The notes under the pieces were generated by a model. That model was given only the letters and a program-made list of their open reading frames with translations, ran no database searches and was not told where the DNA came from. The position numbers and the translations under genes were made by a program. DNA of 64,000 nt from Pantoea trifolii. Lineage in GTDB: Bacteria; Pseudomonadota; Gammaproteobacteria; Enterobacterales; Enterobacteriaceae. The stretch spans positions 2,480,001 to 2,544,000 of the forward strand of contig NZ_JANIET010000001.1 in NCBI RefSeq assembly GCF_024506435.1, in the 5' to 3' direction. This document shows, piece by piece, positions 18,522 through 28,600 of this stretch (position 1 is the first letter of the stretch; every line of letters starts with the position of its first letter).

Positions 18522-18881
18522 GTTTACTCCTTGTAAAAATGGCGTGGAAAGCACGCGTAGGCACACTTTCCCTGTGTGTTACCGCGCGAATATATAGCTG
18601 GAGATTTTGGAAGGCAATAAAGCGAGGTGATCTTTGCGACCTGATTTATATAGGAAATTTCTTAATATTTGAGTTAAGGTATTGATGAGCACTGAAAAAA
18701 CAGCCAGGAATATTCCCAAAATTATTTTTTAGGTTATCGGGATATTTTTTCACCTGACACTTTTTCAAGGATAAACAATAAAGCGATGTTAATCGTTGTC
18801 GTAACGTAAAATTTTGGAGGGCTGGGGCAGGCGATAATGTGAAAAAAACGCCCAATGGTATGCCGCCATCATCCCGCACAT
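18522..18881. other. Promoter-side gap upstream of tssB
   Basis: About 360 bases, AT-rich, without a believable gene. It should hold the promoter of the T6SS operon. I looked for a sigma-54 site (TGGCAC-N5-TTGC) on the minus strand and saw none that is convincing. Confidence 0.6.
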
Positions 18882-18907
18882 AAAAAACCCGGCTCACGCC
18901 GGGTTTT
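18882..18907 (-). terminator. Rho-independent terminator of phoH
   Basis: On the minus strand, stem CCCGGC / GCCGGG with loop GTGA, followed by TTTTTT. It lies 26 bases past the phoH stop. Confidence 0.9.
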
Positions 18908-18933
18908 GCTTAGCTACATTCTCAATCAAACGG

Positions 18934-19722
18934 TTAACTGTAAGCGTGCAGCGTGCGTTGGCAAAGCGCTGAACGGACGCAATCCTCTTTGCCGAAACGC
19001 ACCACACCAATCATTTCATCCTCTTCAAAGCGCGCTAACGCATCGGCGAGGCCAGATTTGGCATGGGACGGCAGGTCGCACTGGGTGATATCGCCGTTGA
19101 CGATAACCGTCACGTTTTCCCCCAGGCGAGTCAGGAACATCTTCATCTGTGCGGCGGTGACGTTTTGTGCCTCATCAAGGATCACCACCGCATTTTCAAA
19201 GGTACGTCCACGCATGTAGGCGAAGGGCGCGATCTCTACCTTGGCAATTTCGGGCCGCAGGCAGTATTGCATAAAGGAAGCGCCGAGACGTTTAACCAGA
19301 ACGTCGTATACCGGTCGGAAATAAGGCGCGAATTTCTCGGAAATGTCTCCGGGGAGGAAACCGAGATCTTCATCCGCCTGCAGAACCGGGCGCGTAACGA
19401 TAATCCTTTCGATATCCTTATTGATCAGGGCCTCAGCCGCTTTGGCTGCGCTAATCCAGGTTTTTCCGCAGCCGGCTTCACCGGTGGCGAAAATAAGCTG
19501 TTTCGTTTCTATGGCATGGAGATAGTGTGCCTGAGCTTCATTTCTGGCTTCAATCGGCCCGCGGTCACGTGCATCACGTGCCATACCAATCGAATCCAAC
19601 CCACCCATTTGCACCAGCGAAGTGACCGATTCTTCTTCACGCTGACGGTGACTGCGAGAGTCGCTACGAATAACGCGTCTTGCTTCACGACGTGCTTTGA
19701 TCACTGCTTTCTGTCTTCCCAT
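18934..19722 (-). CDS. phoH: PhoH-family ATPase
   Basis: A 262-residue PhoH protein with Walker A ATGEAGCGKTWIS, Walker B AVVILDEAQN, and the family signature VTRPVLQADEDLGFLPGD. PhoH proteins are cytoplasmic ATPases, induced by phosphate starvation in E. coli; the biochemical role is thought to involve RNA. The first 50 residues are Arg-rich and charged (KARREARRVIRSDSRSHRQREEE). It lies next to efeUOB as in E. coli. I saw no clear Pho box upstream, so phosphate control here is open. A strong terminator follows. Confidence 0.93.
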   Translation of the reverse strand: MGRQKAVIKARREARRVIRSDSRSHRQREEESVTSLVQMGGLDSIGMARDARDRGPIEARNEAQAHYLHAIETKQLIFATGEAGCGKTWISAAKAAEALINKDIERIIVTRPVLQADEDLGFLPGDISEKFAPYFRPVYDVLVKRLGASFMQYCLRPEIAKVEIAPFAYMRGRTFENAVVILDEAQNVTAAQMKMFLTRLGENVTVIVNGDITQCDLPSHAKSGLADALARFEEDEMIGVVRFGKEDCVRSALCQRTLHAYS

Positions 19723-19794
19723 AGTGGCACCTTACAGTTGGTTTCATTTATCGCGGCGGATCACCCGCGGCGATGACTTGAACGCTTTAGAGGT

Positions 19795-19998
19795 TTAGTT
19801 GGCTTCCTTGTAAGCCGTGTCGAGCCAGTGAGAATGGTACGCATCAGCGCCGAGACGCAGGCGCGCACCGGTAAAGAAAATGAGATTGAACGAGAATGAC
19901 GTTTGAAAAGTAGAGAGGTTATTTAGCAGGGAAGAAATGCCCCGCAGTGTACTGCGTGTGTTGAAACTATTTAACTGTCCCAGAGAGAGACGAATCAT
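19795..19998 (-). CDS. Possible small ORF upstream of phoH, doubtful
   Basis: A 67-residue frame starting at ATG 19998 with TGGAG 8 bases upstream (MIRLSLGQLNSFNTRS). I recognise no domain, and the composition (many Ser, Leu, Asn, Phe) is not clearly that of a real protein. It lies in the 573-base gap between efeB and phoH, which otherwise holds only the efeB-side hairpin. It may equally be part of the phoH leader. Confidence 0.25.
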   Translation of the reverse strand: MIRLSLGQLNSFNTRSTLRGISSLLNNLSTFQTSFSFNLIFFTGARLRLGADAYHSHWLDTAYKEAN

Positions 19999-20250
19999 GC
20001 GCGAACTCCAGTGGCTTAGCCACACAACTGACAACGCTTATGAATAAAGTGCATCATATTTACGGTGGTTTGCAACATTAATTTTACGTCCCGATAAAGA
20101 AAAAAAGATAAGCGAAGCCTGAGGTCTTTTACCTTAAATTAAATTATGTAGATTTATCAGATGGATATTTTATTGGCGGGTGGTAGAACTTTTTAGGAAC
20201 ATTCGGAAGCGGCTGCATCCAGCGTAAAGTTTAAGGAATGTTCAACAAAC

Positions 20251-20281
20251 GCGCCTGCGTATCGCTAGCCTACGCAGGCGC
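20251..20281 (-). terminator. Hairpin terminator after efeB
   Basis: An 11-bp perfect stem (GCGCCTGCGTA / TACGCAGGCGC) with a 9-base loop, 14 bases past the efeB stop. On the minus strand it is followed by GTTTGTTG, a weak T stretch, so it is a likely but not ideal terminator of efeUOB. Confidence 0.75.
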
Positions 20282-20295
20282 TGCTCATTTATTAA

Positions 20296-21573
20296 TCAGG
20301 CCTGCAGTAAAGATTGCCCGAGATAATGGTTTTTATCCGCCACGCCCGGCAGCGCGAAAAAGTATCCGCCGCCAATCGGGCGAATATATTCTTCCAGCGC
20401 TTCGCCATTGAGGCGCTGCTGCACGGTAATAAAGCCTTTGGCTAAATCATGCTGGTAACAAACAAACAATAAACCCATATCCAGCTGACCCGATCCGGTA
20501 ATACCGCTGGAATAGCTGTAACCGCGCCGCAGCATCAAGCTGCTATCGGTCTCCGGCGTACGTGGGTTGGCGAGACGAATATGGGCATCCAGCGCAATCA
20601 AATCACCATCGGGATCTTTGCTGTAATCCGGTACGTCATGCTCGTTTTTCATGCCGAGCGGCGCACCCGATAACTTCTCACGGCCAAAGATGGTTTGCTG
20701 CTCACCGAGCGGCGTGCGGTCCCACATTTCGACATGAAAACGGATGATGCGCACCGCCTGATAGCTGCCGCCACGCGTCCATGCCGGTTCCTGCTGCTCG
20801 TCGGTAACCCACAACAGCTGGTTCATCAACGCTGGATTATGCGTATCAGGATTGGCGGTGCCATCTTTGAATCCCAACAGGTTGATTGGCGTTTCTTTGC
20901 CGTTGCTGCGCGCCGCATGGTCGGCAATAAAGCCGTCGCGACGCCAGCGCACCGCCAGCAGATCCGGCGTACGTTTGATGATATCGCGCAGCGCGTGAAT
21001 CACCGTGTCCTGCGTGTTGGCGCAAATCTGTAGCAGCAGGTCGCCGTGGCACTGTTCAGCATCCAGCGAATCGTTGGGAAAACGCGTCATGGTTTGCAGT
21101 TGCGCCGGCTTATGCTTGCTCAGACCGAAGCGCTCATCAAACAGCGAGGTGCCCACCGACAAGGTCATGGTGAGATTATCGGGCGCGATATCGGCACCGA
21201 GAATTCCCGAATCCATTGGCGGCAACTGCGGATTGGTGACTGCAGGCGCCGGTCCACCTTGCGTGAGAAACGCGAAGCGCTCGGTCAGTAAGCGTAACAG
21301 GCGTTCAAGCTCGGCTTTATCGCTGGCCAGCACGTCAAACGCCACCAGCATCATCGAGGCCTGCTGCGGCGTCACGATCCCGGCTTGATGATCGCCGTAA
21401 AAAGGTTGCGCCTGCTGGCGCGAATTGGGTGCAACCGTGCCGGGAGAGAAGCTGTCGGCGGCTGCCGTGTGGAACGGACAACCGCCGCCGAGGGCGGCCG
21501 CGCCGCCCAACATGCCTAATCCCTGCAATAATCGACGACGCGACGGCTGCGCCGCGTCATTTTTATCACTCAT
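20296..21573 (-). CDS. efeB: EfeB deferrochelatase/DyP-type peroxidase
   Basis: EfeB is a periplasmic haem-binding DyP-type peroxidase, the third member of the acid-induced ferrous iron system. The 425-residue protein has a Tat signal ([21 protein letters not shown]), the DyP motif GFKDGTANP and a probable haem-ligand region [16 protein letters not shown]. It starts 2 bases after efeO, so the three efe genes form one operon. Length matches E. coli EfeB. Confidence 0.97.
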   Translation of the reverse strand: MSDKNDAAQPSRRRLLQGLGMLGGAAALGGGCPFHTAAADSFSPGTVAPNSRQQAQPFYGDHQAGIVTPQQASMMLVAFDVLASDKAELERLLRLLTERFAFLTQGGPAPAVTNPQLPPMDSGILGADIAPDNLTMTLSVGTSLFDERFGLSKHKPAQLQTMTRFPNDSLDAEQCHGDLLLQICANTQDTVIHALRDIIKRTPDLLAVRWRRDGFIADHAARSNGKETPINLLGFKDGTANPDTHNPALMNQLLWVTDEQQEPAWTRGGSYQAVRIIRFHVEMWDRTPLGEQQTIFGREKLSGAPLGMKNEHDVPDYSKDPDGDLIALDAHIRLANPRTPETDSSLMLRRGYSYSSGITGSGQLDMGLLFVCYQHDLAKGFITVQQRLNGEALEEYIRPIGGGYFFALPGVADKNHYLGQSLLQA

Positions 21574-21575
21574 GA

Positions 21576-22694
21576 TCAGTCGAGACCCAAGGTTCCACGC
21601 AGCAGAGAGAGATCTTCCGCCAGCGTGGTAATCGGGCCTTTCAGCGCGTTACGGTCAGCGGTGGTCAGTTTTTCGTACGACTCAAAGCCGTCTTTGGTGC
21701 GATATTTGCTGAGGATCCCGTCCACTTTCCTGAAGTTGGCATCCACTTTCGCCAGCAGCTGCGGATTGTTTTTCTGCAGCAGCGGACGCAGCAGATCAAC
21801 AATTTTCTGCGCGCCATCAATGTTGGCCTGGAAGTCAGAAAGATCGGTACGGCTGTAACGGTCTTCTTCACCCGAGATTTTGCTGGAGGCCACTTCTTCA
21901 ATCAGACCGGCCGCGCCGCCGACCACTTTCGCCGGTGGGAACGCCAGTTCGCTGATGCGGGTTTGCAGATCCAGCACATCCTGATTCAGCTTAGTGGCGA
22001 ACTCTTCGGCACCTTTGGTGGTGTTATCGGCGAACAGGATTTTTTCCAGGCGATGGAAACCAGTAAATTTCGGGTCTTCGTTTTTCTTCTCGAAGTCATC
22101 TTCACGGGCATCAATGCTGCCATCGAGGTCAGAGAACAACTCCGCGATCGGTTCGATACGCTCGTAATGCACGCGCGTTGGCGCATACAAGGCTTTGGCT
22201 TTCTCGACGTCACCGGCTTTCACCGCATCGGTAAACGCCTGGGTGCCCGCCACCAGCGCTTTCACTTCGTTCATCACGTAGACTTTGTAGTCGGCGATAG
22301 GGCCAACCAGTTCCAGCACATCCGGTTTGCCGGATGCCGCTTTCTTCGCGTCACCGCTGACGACCAACTTGCCTTTCGGGTTGCTCAGCAGGCCGCAGGT
22401 CATGTCATATTCGCCCGCTTCCAGATTGGCGGTCAGTTTCTGGCTGAAGCCTGGCGCGATGTTTTCACGCTCTTCCACCACCATCACTCCTTTCAAAATC
22501 TCCCACTCCAGCGCTTTCTGGCTGTTGTTTTTGATGATGAACTGGGTTTTACCGGCCTGCACGTTGAGCGACATCGGCTCACATTGTTTGTCGGTCACAG
22601 TAACCGTGACTTGCGGGACGGCAGCAGCAGAAGCGGCACCGGAAAGCGCCAGCATAGCAACCAACAGCGCCTTACGGCGGAAGCGAATCGTCAT
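21576..22694 (-). CDS. efeO: EfeO periplasmic iron-uptake protein
   Basis: A 372-residue secreted protein: signal peptide ([18 protein letters not shown]), a cupredoxin-like N-domain (residues 25-120) and a C-terminal peptidase M75-like domain with the HxxE metal motif ([10 protein letters not shown]). EfeO is thought to deliver iron to the EfeU permease together with EfeB. A hairpin lies in the 54-base gap after efeU. Confidence 0.97.
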   Translation of the reverse strand: MTIRFRRKALLVAMLALSGAASAAAVPQVTVTVTDKQCEPMSLNVQAGKTQFIIKNNSQKALEWEILKGVMVVEERENIAPGFSQKLTANLEAGEYDMTCGLLSNPKGKLVVSGDAKKAASGKPDVLELVGPIADYKVYVMNEVKALVAGTQAFTDAVKAGDVEKAKALYAPTRVHYERIEPIAELFSDLDGSIDAREDDFEKKNEDPKFTGFHRLEKILFADNTTKGAEEFATKLNQDVLDLQTRISELAFPPAKVVGGAAGLIEEVASSKISGEEDRYSRTDLSDFQANIDGAQKIVDLLRPLLQKNNPQLLAKVDANFRKVDGILSKYRTKDGFESYEKLTTADRNALKGPITTLAEDLSLLRGTLGLD

Positions 22695-22720
22695 AGTGAT
22701 ATCCCTGTTACATGGAAGAA

Positions 22721-22740
22721 CAGGCGCGCAATCGCGCCTG
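22721..22740 (-). other. Perfect hairpin between efeU and efeO
   Basis: An 8-bp perfect stem CAGGCGCG / CGCGCCTG with a 4-base loop, 8 bases past the efeU stop and 26 bases before efeO. No T run follows, so it is more likely to tune efeU versus efeO message levels than to end transcription. Confidence 0.55.
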
Positions 22741-22748
22741 ATTTAATT

Positions 22749-23582
22749 TCAGCGAGTGGTACGCGCCGCGTTGATCGAAGGTCGCGCCGGGAAGAAGAAC
22801 AGCAGTAGCGCTGGAATAATATAGATGAGCCACATCGCCACTTCGCTGACGCTTGGCGCTTCCTGATAGCCCAAAATCCCTTCCAGCAGCGTGCCGAATA
22901 CCGAGTGCGTTGAGAGCGTGTTGCTCATATCAAACGCCACAGCCTGGAAGTGATTCCACAACCCAGCTTCATGGAAGGCGCGAATGGCACCGGCGGCCAA
23001 TCCGGCAGCAACAAACAAAATGAACAAGCTGGTCCAGCGGAAAAAGTGCGCGAGGTTGAGGCGAATACCGCCGTAATAGAGCAAAAAGCCCAGCGCTACA
23101 GCGGTTGCCAGGCCGAGCACCGCGCCGAGCGGCGGCGCATACCCGACATCCTGAGTGAAGGCGGCCAGCAGGAAGAATACTGATTCCAGCCCTTCACGCG
23201 CCACCGCCAGAAACACCATCAGCACCAGCGGAAAGCCGCTGCTACCCTGCTTCTGCAGCGCCTGATCAACCGACTTTTCCAGCGTGGCTTTGATATTGCG
23301 CGAGACTTTGCGCATCCAGAACACCATCGAGGTCAGGATCACCACGGCAATCACCGCGACAATGCCTTCGAACAGCTCCTGCTGTTTTTGCGGGAACTCA
23401 CCGGTGGTTTCATTGATGAAGATGCCCAACGCTAAGCAGAGTGCGGCAGCAATAAATACGCCAGCCCACATGGCGGGAAACCATTGGGTGCGCTGGGTAC
23501 GTTTGAGATAGCTAGCAATCAGGCTGACGATGAGCGCTGCTTCCAGACCTTCGCGCAGCATGATGAGAAAGGGAACGAACAT
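22749..23582 (-). CDS. efeU: EfeU ferrous iron permease
   Basis: A 277-residue inner membrane permease of the Ftr1/OFeT family with about seven membrane segments and the two REGLE iron motifs (MLREGLEAALIV near the start, AREGLESVFFL in the middle). The ATG at 23582 (MFVPFLIMLREGLEA) gives the length of E. coli EfeU; an in-frame opening to 23657 runs over the Fur box and is rejected. First gene of efeUOB; a Fur site lies 61-79 bases upstream of the start. Confidence 0.96.
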   Translation of the reverse strand: MFVPFLIMLREGLEAALIVSLIASYLKRTQRTQWFPAMWAGVFIAAALCLALGIFINETTGEFPQKQQELFEGIVAVIAVVILTSMVFWMRKVSRNIKATLEKSVDQALQKQGSSGFPLVLMVFLAVAREGLESVFFLLAAFTQDVGYAPPLGAVLGLATAVALGFLLYYGGIRLNLAHFFRWTSLFILFVAAGLAAGAIRAFHEAGLWNHFQAVAFDMSNTLSTHSVFGTLLEGILGYQEAPSVSEVAMWLIYIIPALLLFFFPARPSINAARTTR

Positions 23583-23642
23583 CACCAACCTCTTGAATTT
23601 TAAGAAGAGTAAAGCTTGGGTAAAAAAACGTAAAGTGCGAAC

Positions 23643-23661
23643 GATATCGATTATCATTATC
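23643..23661 (-). promoter_or_regulatory. Fur box upstream of efeUOB
   Basis: On the minus strand GATAATGATAATCGATATC, 17 of 19 positions equal to the Fur consensus GATAATGATAATCATTATC. This predicts iron repression of efeUOB, as known in E. coli. Confidence 0.9.
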
Positions 23662-23730
23662 GCAAGAAGAAATACAAGTCACAGCGGGAAATTAATTTTG
23701 ATTTTGCGGGTTGGTGAAGGGGTTTTGTAA

Positions 23731-23800
23731 GGTGCGCATTGATGCGCACCTGGGTTTTTAGCGATGTCGGAATGAGGTCGCCATGAATGGCGACCCTACG
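23731..23800. repeat. Two palindromic repeats, copies 2 and 3
   Basis: GGTGCGCATTGATGCGCACC at 23731-23750 and GGTCGCCATGAATGGCGACC plus CTACG at 23776-23800. They show the two sub-types side by side in the gap between the divergent-ended efeU upstream region and the putP stop, where they could serve as a putP transcript end. Confidence 0.85.
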
Positions 23801-23802
23801 GG

Positions 23803-25287
23803 TTATTTGCTCTGATATTCGGCTTCGGCTGCGGCAAAACGCTGCTGCGCGGCTTCAGATGGGCCACGACCCAGCAGGCTGAACACCACAATTGCGATAC
23901 TGGCAAAGGCGAAGCCAGGAATGATTTCGTACAAATCGGTGTAGCCGTAGGATTTCCACAGCAACACGGTCAGCGCACCCACCACCATACCGGCCAGCGC
24001 ACCATTGCGCGTCATACGCTTCCAGCACACGCCGAACAACACCACCGGACCGAATGCGGCACCGAAGCCCGCCCACGCATAGCTGACTAAGCCGAGTACG
24101 CGGTTTTCCGGATTGGCCGCCAGCGCGATAGCGATCAACGCAATCAGCAGCACCATTAAGCGCCCTACCCACACCAGCTCTTTTTGGCTGGCATTTTTGC
24201 GCAGGAAGCCTTTATACAAGTCTTCGGTCAGGGCACTGGAGCACACCAGCAGCTGACAGCTCAGCGTAGACATCACCGCCGCCAGAATCGCAGAGAGTAA
24301 GATTCCGGCAATCCACGGGTTGAACAGAATACGCGCCAGCTCAATAAACACGCGCTCGCCGTTCTGGCTTACGTTAGCCGCCTGCTCTGGATGGTTCTGG
24401 AAATAAGCGATACCAAAAAAGCCGACGGCAACCGCACCCGCCAGACACAGGATCATCCAGATCATGCCGATGCGACGCGCAGTGCGGATGGTGTGATGCG
24501 AATCGGCTGCCATAAAGCGCGCCAGAATATGCGGCTGGCCAAAGTAGCCGAGGCCCCAACCGAGCAGCGAAATCACCGCGACAAAGTTCAGCCCTTTCAG
24601 CATGTCGAGATTCTCAAGGCTTTTCGCCTCAATCACCGCCATCGATTCATCCAGGCCACCGACCGCGACAATCACAATCACCGGCGTCAGAATCAGCGCG
24701 AAAATCATCAGGCTGGCTTGCACGGTATCGGTCCAGCTCACCGCGAGGAAACCGCCCACCAGCGTATACAGAATGGTGGCTGCGGCACCGGCCCACAGCG
24801 CGGTCTGGTAATCCATGCCAAAGGTGCTTTCAAACAGACGCGCACCGGCGACCACGCCAGAAGCGCAATAGATAGTGAAGAAGATCAGAATCACCACCGC
24901 CGAGATAACGCGCAGCAGTTTGCTGTTGTCCTCGAAACGGCTGGAGAAGAAGTCTGGCAGGGTTAACGCATTGTCGTGATGCTCGGTCTGGACACGCAGA
25001 CGTCCCGCAACGATGCGCCAGTTCAGCCATGCGCCAATAATCAGGCCGATGGCGATCCAGCTTTCTGAAATACCAGAAAGGAAAATCGCGCCCGGCAAGC
25101 CCATCAATAACCAGCCGCTCATATCGGACGCACCGGCAGACAACGCGGTGACCACGCTACCTAAACTGCGTCCGCCGAGAATGTAGTCGTCAAAACTTTT
25201 GGTTGAACGGTAAGCAATGAAACCGATTAACACCATCCCAAGGATATAAACGATAAAGGTCACCAACATCGGTGTACTTATACTCAT
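23803..25287 (-). CDS. putP: PutP sodium/proline symporter
   Basis: A 494-residue member of the sodium:solute symporter family with about 12-13 membrane segments, closely following E. coli PutP (MSISTPMLVTFIVYILGM, SFDDYILGGRSLG, ALSAGASDMSGWLLMGLPGA). It imports proline with Na+ for breakdown by PutA. I use the ATG at 25287 with GGAG 6 bases upstream. It is transcribed away from putA and shares its control region, where four PutA operator motifs are visible. Confidence 0.98.
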   Translation of the reverse strand: MSISTPMLVTFIVYILGMVLIGFIAYRSTKSFDDYILGGRSLGSVVTALSAGASDMSGWLLMGLPGAIFLSGISESWIAIGLIIGAWLNWRIVAGRLRVQTEHHDNALTLPDFFSSRFEDNSKLLRVISAVVILIFFTIYCASGVVAGARLFESTFGMDYQTALWAGAAATILYTLVGGFLAVSWTDTVQASLMIFALILTPVIVIVAVGGLDESMAVIEAKSLENLDMLKGLNFVAVISLLGWGLGYFGQPHILARFMAADSHHTIRTARRIGMIWMILCLAGAVAVGFFGIAYFQNHPEQAANVSQNGERVFIELARILFNPWIAGILLSAILAAVMSTLSCQLLVCSSALTEDLYKGFLRKNASQKELVWVGRLMVLLIALIAIALAANPENRVLGLVSYAWAGFGAAFGPVVLFGVCWKRMTRNGALAGMVVGALTVLLWKSYGYTDLYEIIPGFAFASIAIVVFSLLGRGPSEAAQQRFAAAEAEYQSK

Positions 25288-25492
25288 CTGACTCTCCACT
25301 TATTATTTGATCCACTAAGAGAAATCTTTTAATCATCGCTGCCGGAACGGGGCAACGGCATGATTTGACCGCATCCAGAGAAAGCGATTTCTCTTAAGGC
25401 GCGGTATCCTGCCGCAAAGGTGCGGCGCGCACAATGCATTTAACACAGCTGTCACATTGGTGACACTAATGCTGCTTTTTTTCTGCTTAGAG

Positions 25493-25519
25493 GTTGCACT
25501 CGATCACATTAAGGTTGCA
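25493..25519. promoter_or_regulatory. PutA operator pair, putP side
   Basis: Two GTTGCA motifs, each as GGTTGCAC, at 25493-25498 and 25514-25519, 21 bases (two helical turns) apart. GTTGCA is the known E. coli PutA operator core. They lie 206-232 bases upstream of putP, in the shared putP/putA region. Confidence 0.8.
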
Positions 25520-25523
25520 CCTC

Positions 25524-25588
25524 GGTCGCCATGAATGGCGCCCCTACAGAAAACGCCTGGCTTCGTAGGGTCGCCATTCATGGCGACC
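25524..25588. repeat. Inverted pair of palindromic repeats inside the putPA control region, copies 4 and 5
   Basis: GGTCGCCATGAATGGCGCCC-CTACA (25524-25548) and CGTAG-GGTCGCCATTCATGGCGACC (25564-25588), head to head with the CTACG flanks facing each other over 15 bases. They separate the two groups of PutA operators. Confidence 0.9.
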
Positions 25589-25602
25589 GCCCCGCAACAC
25601 TG

Positions 25603-25618
25603 GTTGCACAAAGTTGCA
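25603..25618. promoter_or_regulatory. PutA operator pair, putA side
   Basis: GTTGCA at 25603-25608 and 25613-25618, exactly 10 bases apart, 60-75 bases before the putA start. One-turn spacing puts both on the same face of the DNA, as expected for cooperating ribbon-helix-helix dimers. Confidence 0.8.
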
Positions 25619-25677
25619 ACATAGGTGATATTGCTGCCACGCAAGCGATGAATCACTTTTTCGAGGACGAGGACATC

Positions 25678-28600
25678 ATGGGAACCACTACCATGGGGGT
25701 GAAGCTGGATGAAGCCACCCGCGATCGCATTAAACTGGCAGCACAGAAACTGGACCGCACATCACACTGGCTGATCAAGCAGGCCATTTTTAACTATCTG
25801 GAGCAGCTGGAAGCCGGTGAATCCGTGCCGGAGATCCCGCAACAGGTAATCGATGCGCTGGGTGATGAAGGCCTGCCAGAAGAGTCACTGCAGCCTTTCC
25901 TCGACTTCGCAGAACATATTTTGCCGCAGTCGGTAACGCGTTCAGCGATCACTGCCGCATGGCGTCGTCCTGAGACCGACGCCGTGCCGATGCTGCTGGA
26001 GCAAGCGCGCCTCCCTGCCCCGCTGGCAGAGAAAACTCATCAGCTGGCTTACAGCCTCGCCGACAAGTTGCGGCACCAGAAAGGTGCAACCGGCCGCGCG
26101 GGCATGGTGCAAAGCTTGCTGCAGGAGTTCTCGCTCTCCTCACAGGAAGGTGTGGCGCTAATGTGTCTGGCGGAGGCGTTGCTGCGTATTCCGGATAAGC
26201 CAACGCGTGATGCGCTGATCCGCGACAAGATCAGCAACGGCAACTGGCAGTCGCATCTCGGCCGCAGCCCATCGATGTTTGTCAACGCCGCCACCTGGGG
26301 CTTGCTGTTTACCGGCCGTCTGGTCTCCACCCACAACGAAGCTAACCTGTCACGTTCGCTTAATCGCATTATCGGCAAGAGCGGCGAACCGCTGATCCGT
26401 AAAGGCGTGGATATGGCGATGCGCCTGATGGGCGAACAGTTTGTTACCGGTGAAACCATCGCTGAAGCGCTGGCGAATGCGCGCAAACTGGAAGAGAAAG
26501 GTTTCCGTTACTCTTACGACATGCTGGGCGAAGCGGCGCTGACCGCCAGCGATGCCAAAGCCTATTTGGTGTCCTACCAGCAGGCGATTCACGCCATCGG
26601 CAAGGCGTCGAATGGTCGCGGTATTTATGAAGGTCCGGGCATCTCGATTAAACTGTCGGCGCTGCATCCGCGCTACAGCCGCGCGCAGTATGAACGCGTG
26701 ATGGACGAGCTTTATCCGATTCTCAAATCCCTGACGCTGCTGGCGCGCTCGTATGACATCGGTATCAACATTGATGCGGAAGAAGCCGACCGCCTTGAGC
26801 TGTCGCTCGATCTGCTGGAAAAACTCTGCTTCGAGCCGGAGCTGGAAGGCTGGAACGGCATTGGCTTTGTGATTCAGGCGTATCAAAAGCGCTGTCCGTT
26901 TGTGATTGATTCGCTGATCGACCTGGCGCAGCGCAGCCGTCGCCGCCTGATGATCCGCCTGGTGAAAGGCGCGTATTGGGACAGCGAAATCAAGCGCGCG
27001 CAGATTGATGGCCTGGAAGGCTATCCGGTTTACACCCGCAAGGTGTACACCGACATCTCTTATCTGGCCTGCGCACGCAAACTGCTGGCGGTGCCGAACC
27101 TGATTTATCCGCAGTTTGCTACCCACAACGCGCACACGCTGGCAGCGATCTATCAGCTGGCGGGCAACAACTACTATCCGGGCCAGTACGAATTCCAGTG
27201 CCTGCACGGCATGGGCGAACCGCTGTACGAGCAGGTTGTCGGTAAAGTGGCCGATGGCAAACTGAATCGTCCGTGCCGTATTTATGCGCCGGTTGGCACC
27301 CACGAAACGCTGCTGGCGTATCTGGTGCGTCGTCTGCTGGAGAACGGTGCCAATACCTCGTTCGTTAACCGCATCGCCGATAACACCTTGCCACTGGATG
27401 AGCTGGTCGCCGATCCAGTGGCTGCCGTGGAGAAGATGGGCGTCGCGGAAGGTGCGGTGGGTTTACCGCATCCGAAAATCCCGCTGCCGCGCGATCTGTA
27501 TGGTGCCAAGCGCGCCAACTCTGCTGGTCTGGATATGGCCAACGAACATCGTCTGGCGTCACTCTCCAGCGCCCTGCTTAACAGCGCCAGCCAGCCGTGG
27601 ATTGCTCAGCCGCTGGTGGAAGGTGAATTAGGTGAAGGCGTCAGCCGTCCAGTGCTCAACCCTGCCGCGCCAGCGGATGTGGTGGGCAGCGTGCGTGAAG
27701 CCACCGAAGCCGAAGTGTCAGATGCGCTGGATGCGGCGGTGAATGCCGGTCCAATCTGGTTCGCCACGCCGCCGCAGGAACGCGCCGCGATTCTCGAGCG
27801 TGCTGCCGAAGCGATGGAAGGCCAGATGCAGCAGCTGATTGGCTTGCTGGTGCGTGAGGCCGGTAAAACCTACAACAACGCCATTGCCGAAGTGCGTGAA
27901 GCGGTCGATTTCCTTTACTACTACGCGGGCATGGTACGCGACGATTTCGATAACGAAACCCATCGCCCGCTGGGTCCGGTGGTGTGCATTAGCCCGTGGA
28001 ACTTCCCGCTGGCAATCTTTGCCGGACAAGTTGCCGCTGCGCTGGCAGCCGGTAACAGCGTACTGGCGAAACCGGCGGAGCAAACTCCGCTAATCGCTGC
28101 GCAAGCGGTGCAAATTCTGCTGGATGCTGGCGTACCGAAAGGTGTGCTGCAACTGTTGCCGGGCCAGGGCGAAACCGTGGGCGCGCAACTGACTGGCGAC
28201 GAACGCGTGCGCGGTGTGATGTTTACCGGTTCAACGGCGGTAGCAACGCTGCTGCAGCGCAATCTGGCCGGTCGTCTTGATCCTCAGGGTCGTCCAACGC
28301 CGCTGATCGCCGAAACCGGCGGCATGAACGCGATGATCGTGGATTCCTCGGCGCTCACCGAACAGGTGGTTGTCGATATCGTTGCCTCAGCGTTTGATAG
28401 TGCCGGTCAACGCTGCTCGGCGCTGCGTCTGCTGTGCATCCAGGATGATGTGGCCGATCACACCTTGAAAATGCTGCGTGGCGCGATGGCGGAGTGCCGC
28501 ATGGGCAACCCGGAACGTCTCTCGACTGACATAGGCCCAGTGATTGATGCCGAAGCCAAAGCCAATATCGAGCGTCATATTCAGGCGCTGCGTAATAAGG

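Noticed and set aside
18522..18660. A sigma-54 promoter for the T6SS operon
   Set aside because: No TGGCAC-N5-TTGC with correct spacing is present on the minus strand.
18646..18897. An 83-codon minus-strand ORF upstream of tssB
   Set aside because: It overlaps the phoH terminator, has no binding site, and its composition looks random.
26350..27303. A 317-codon minus-strand ORF opposite putA
   Set aside because: Antisense shadow in the complementary frame of putA; composition not protein-like.
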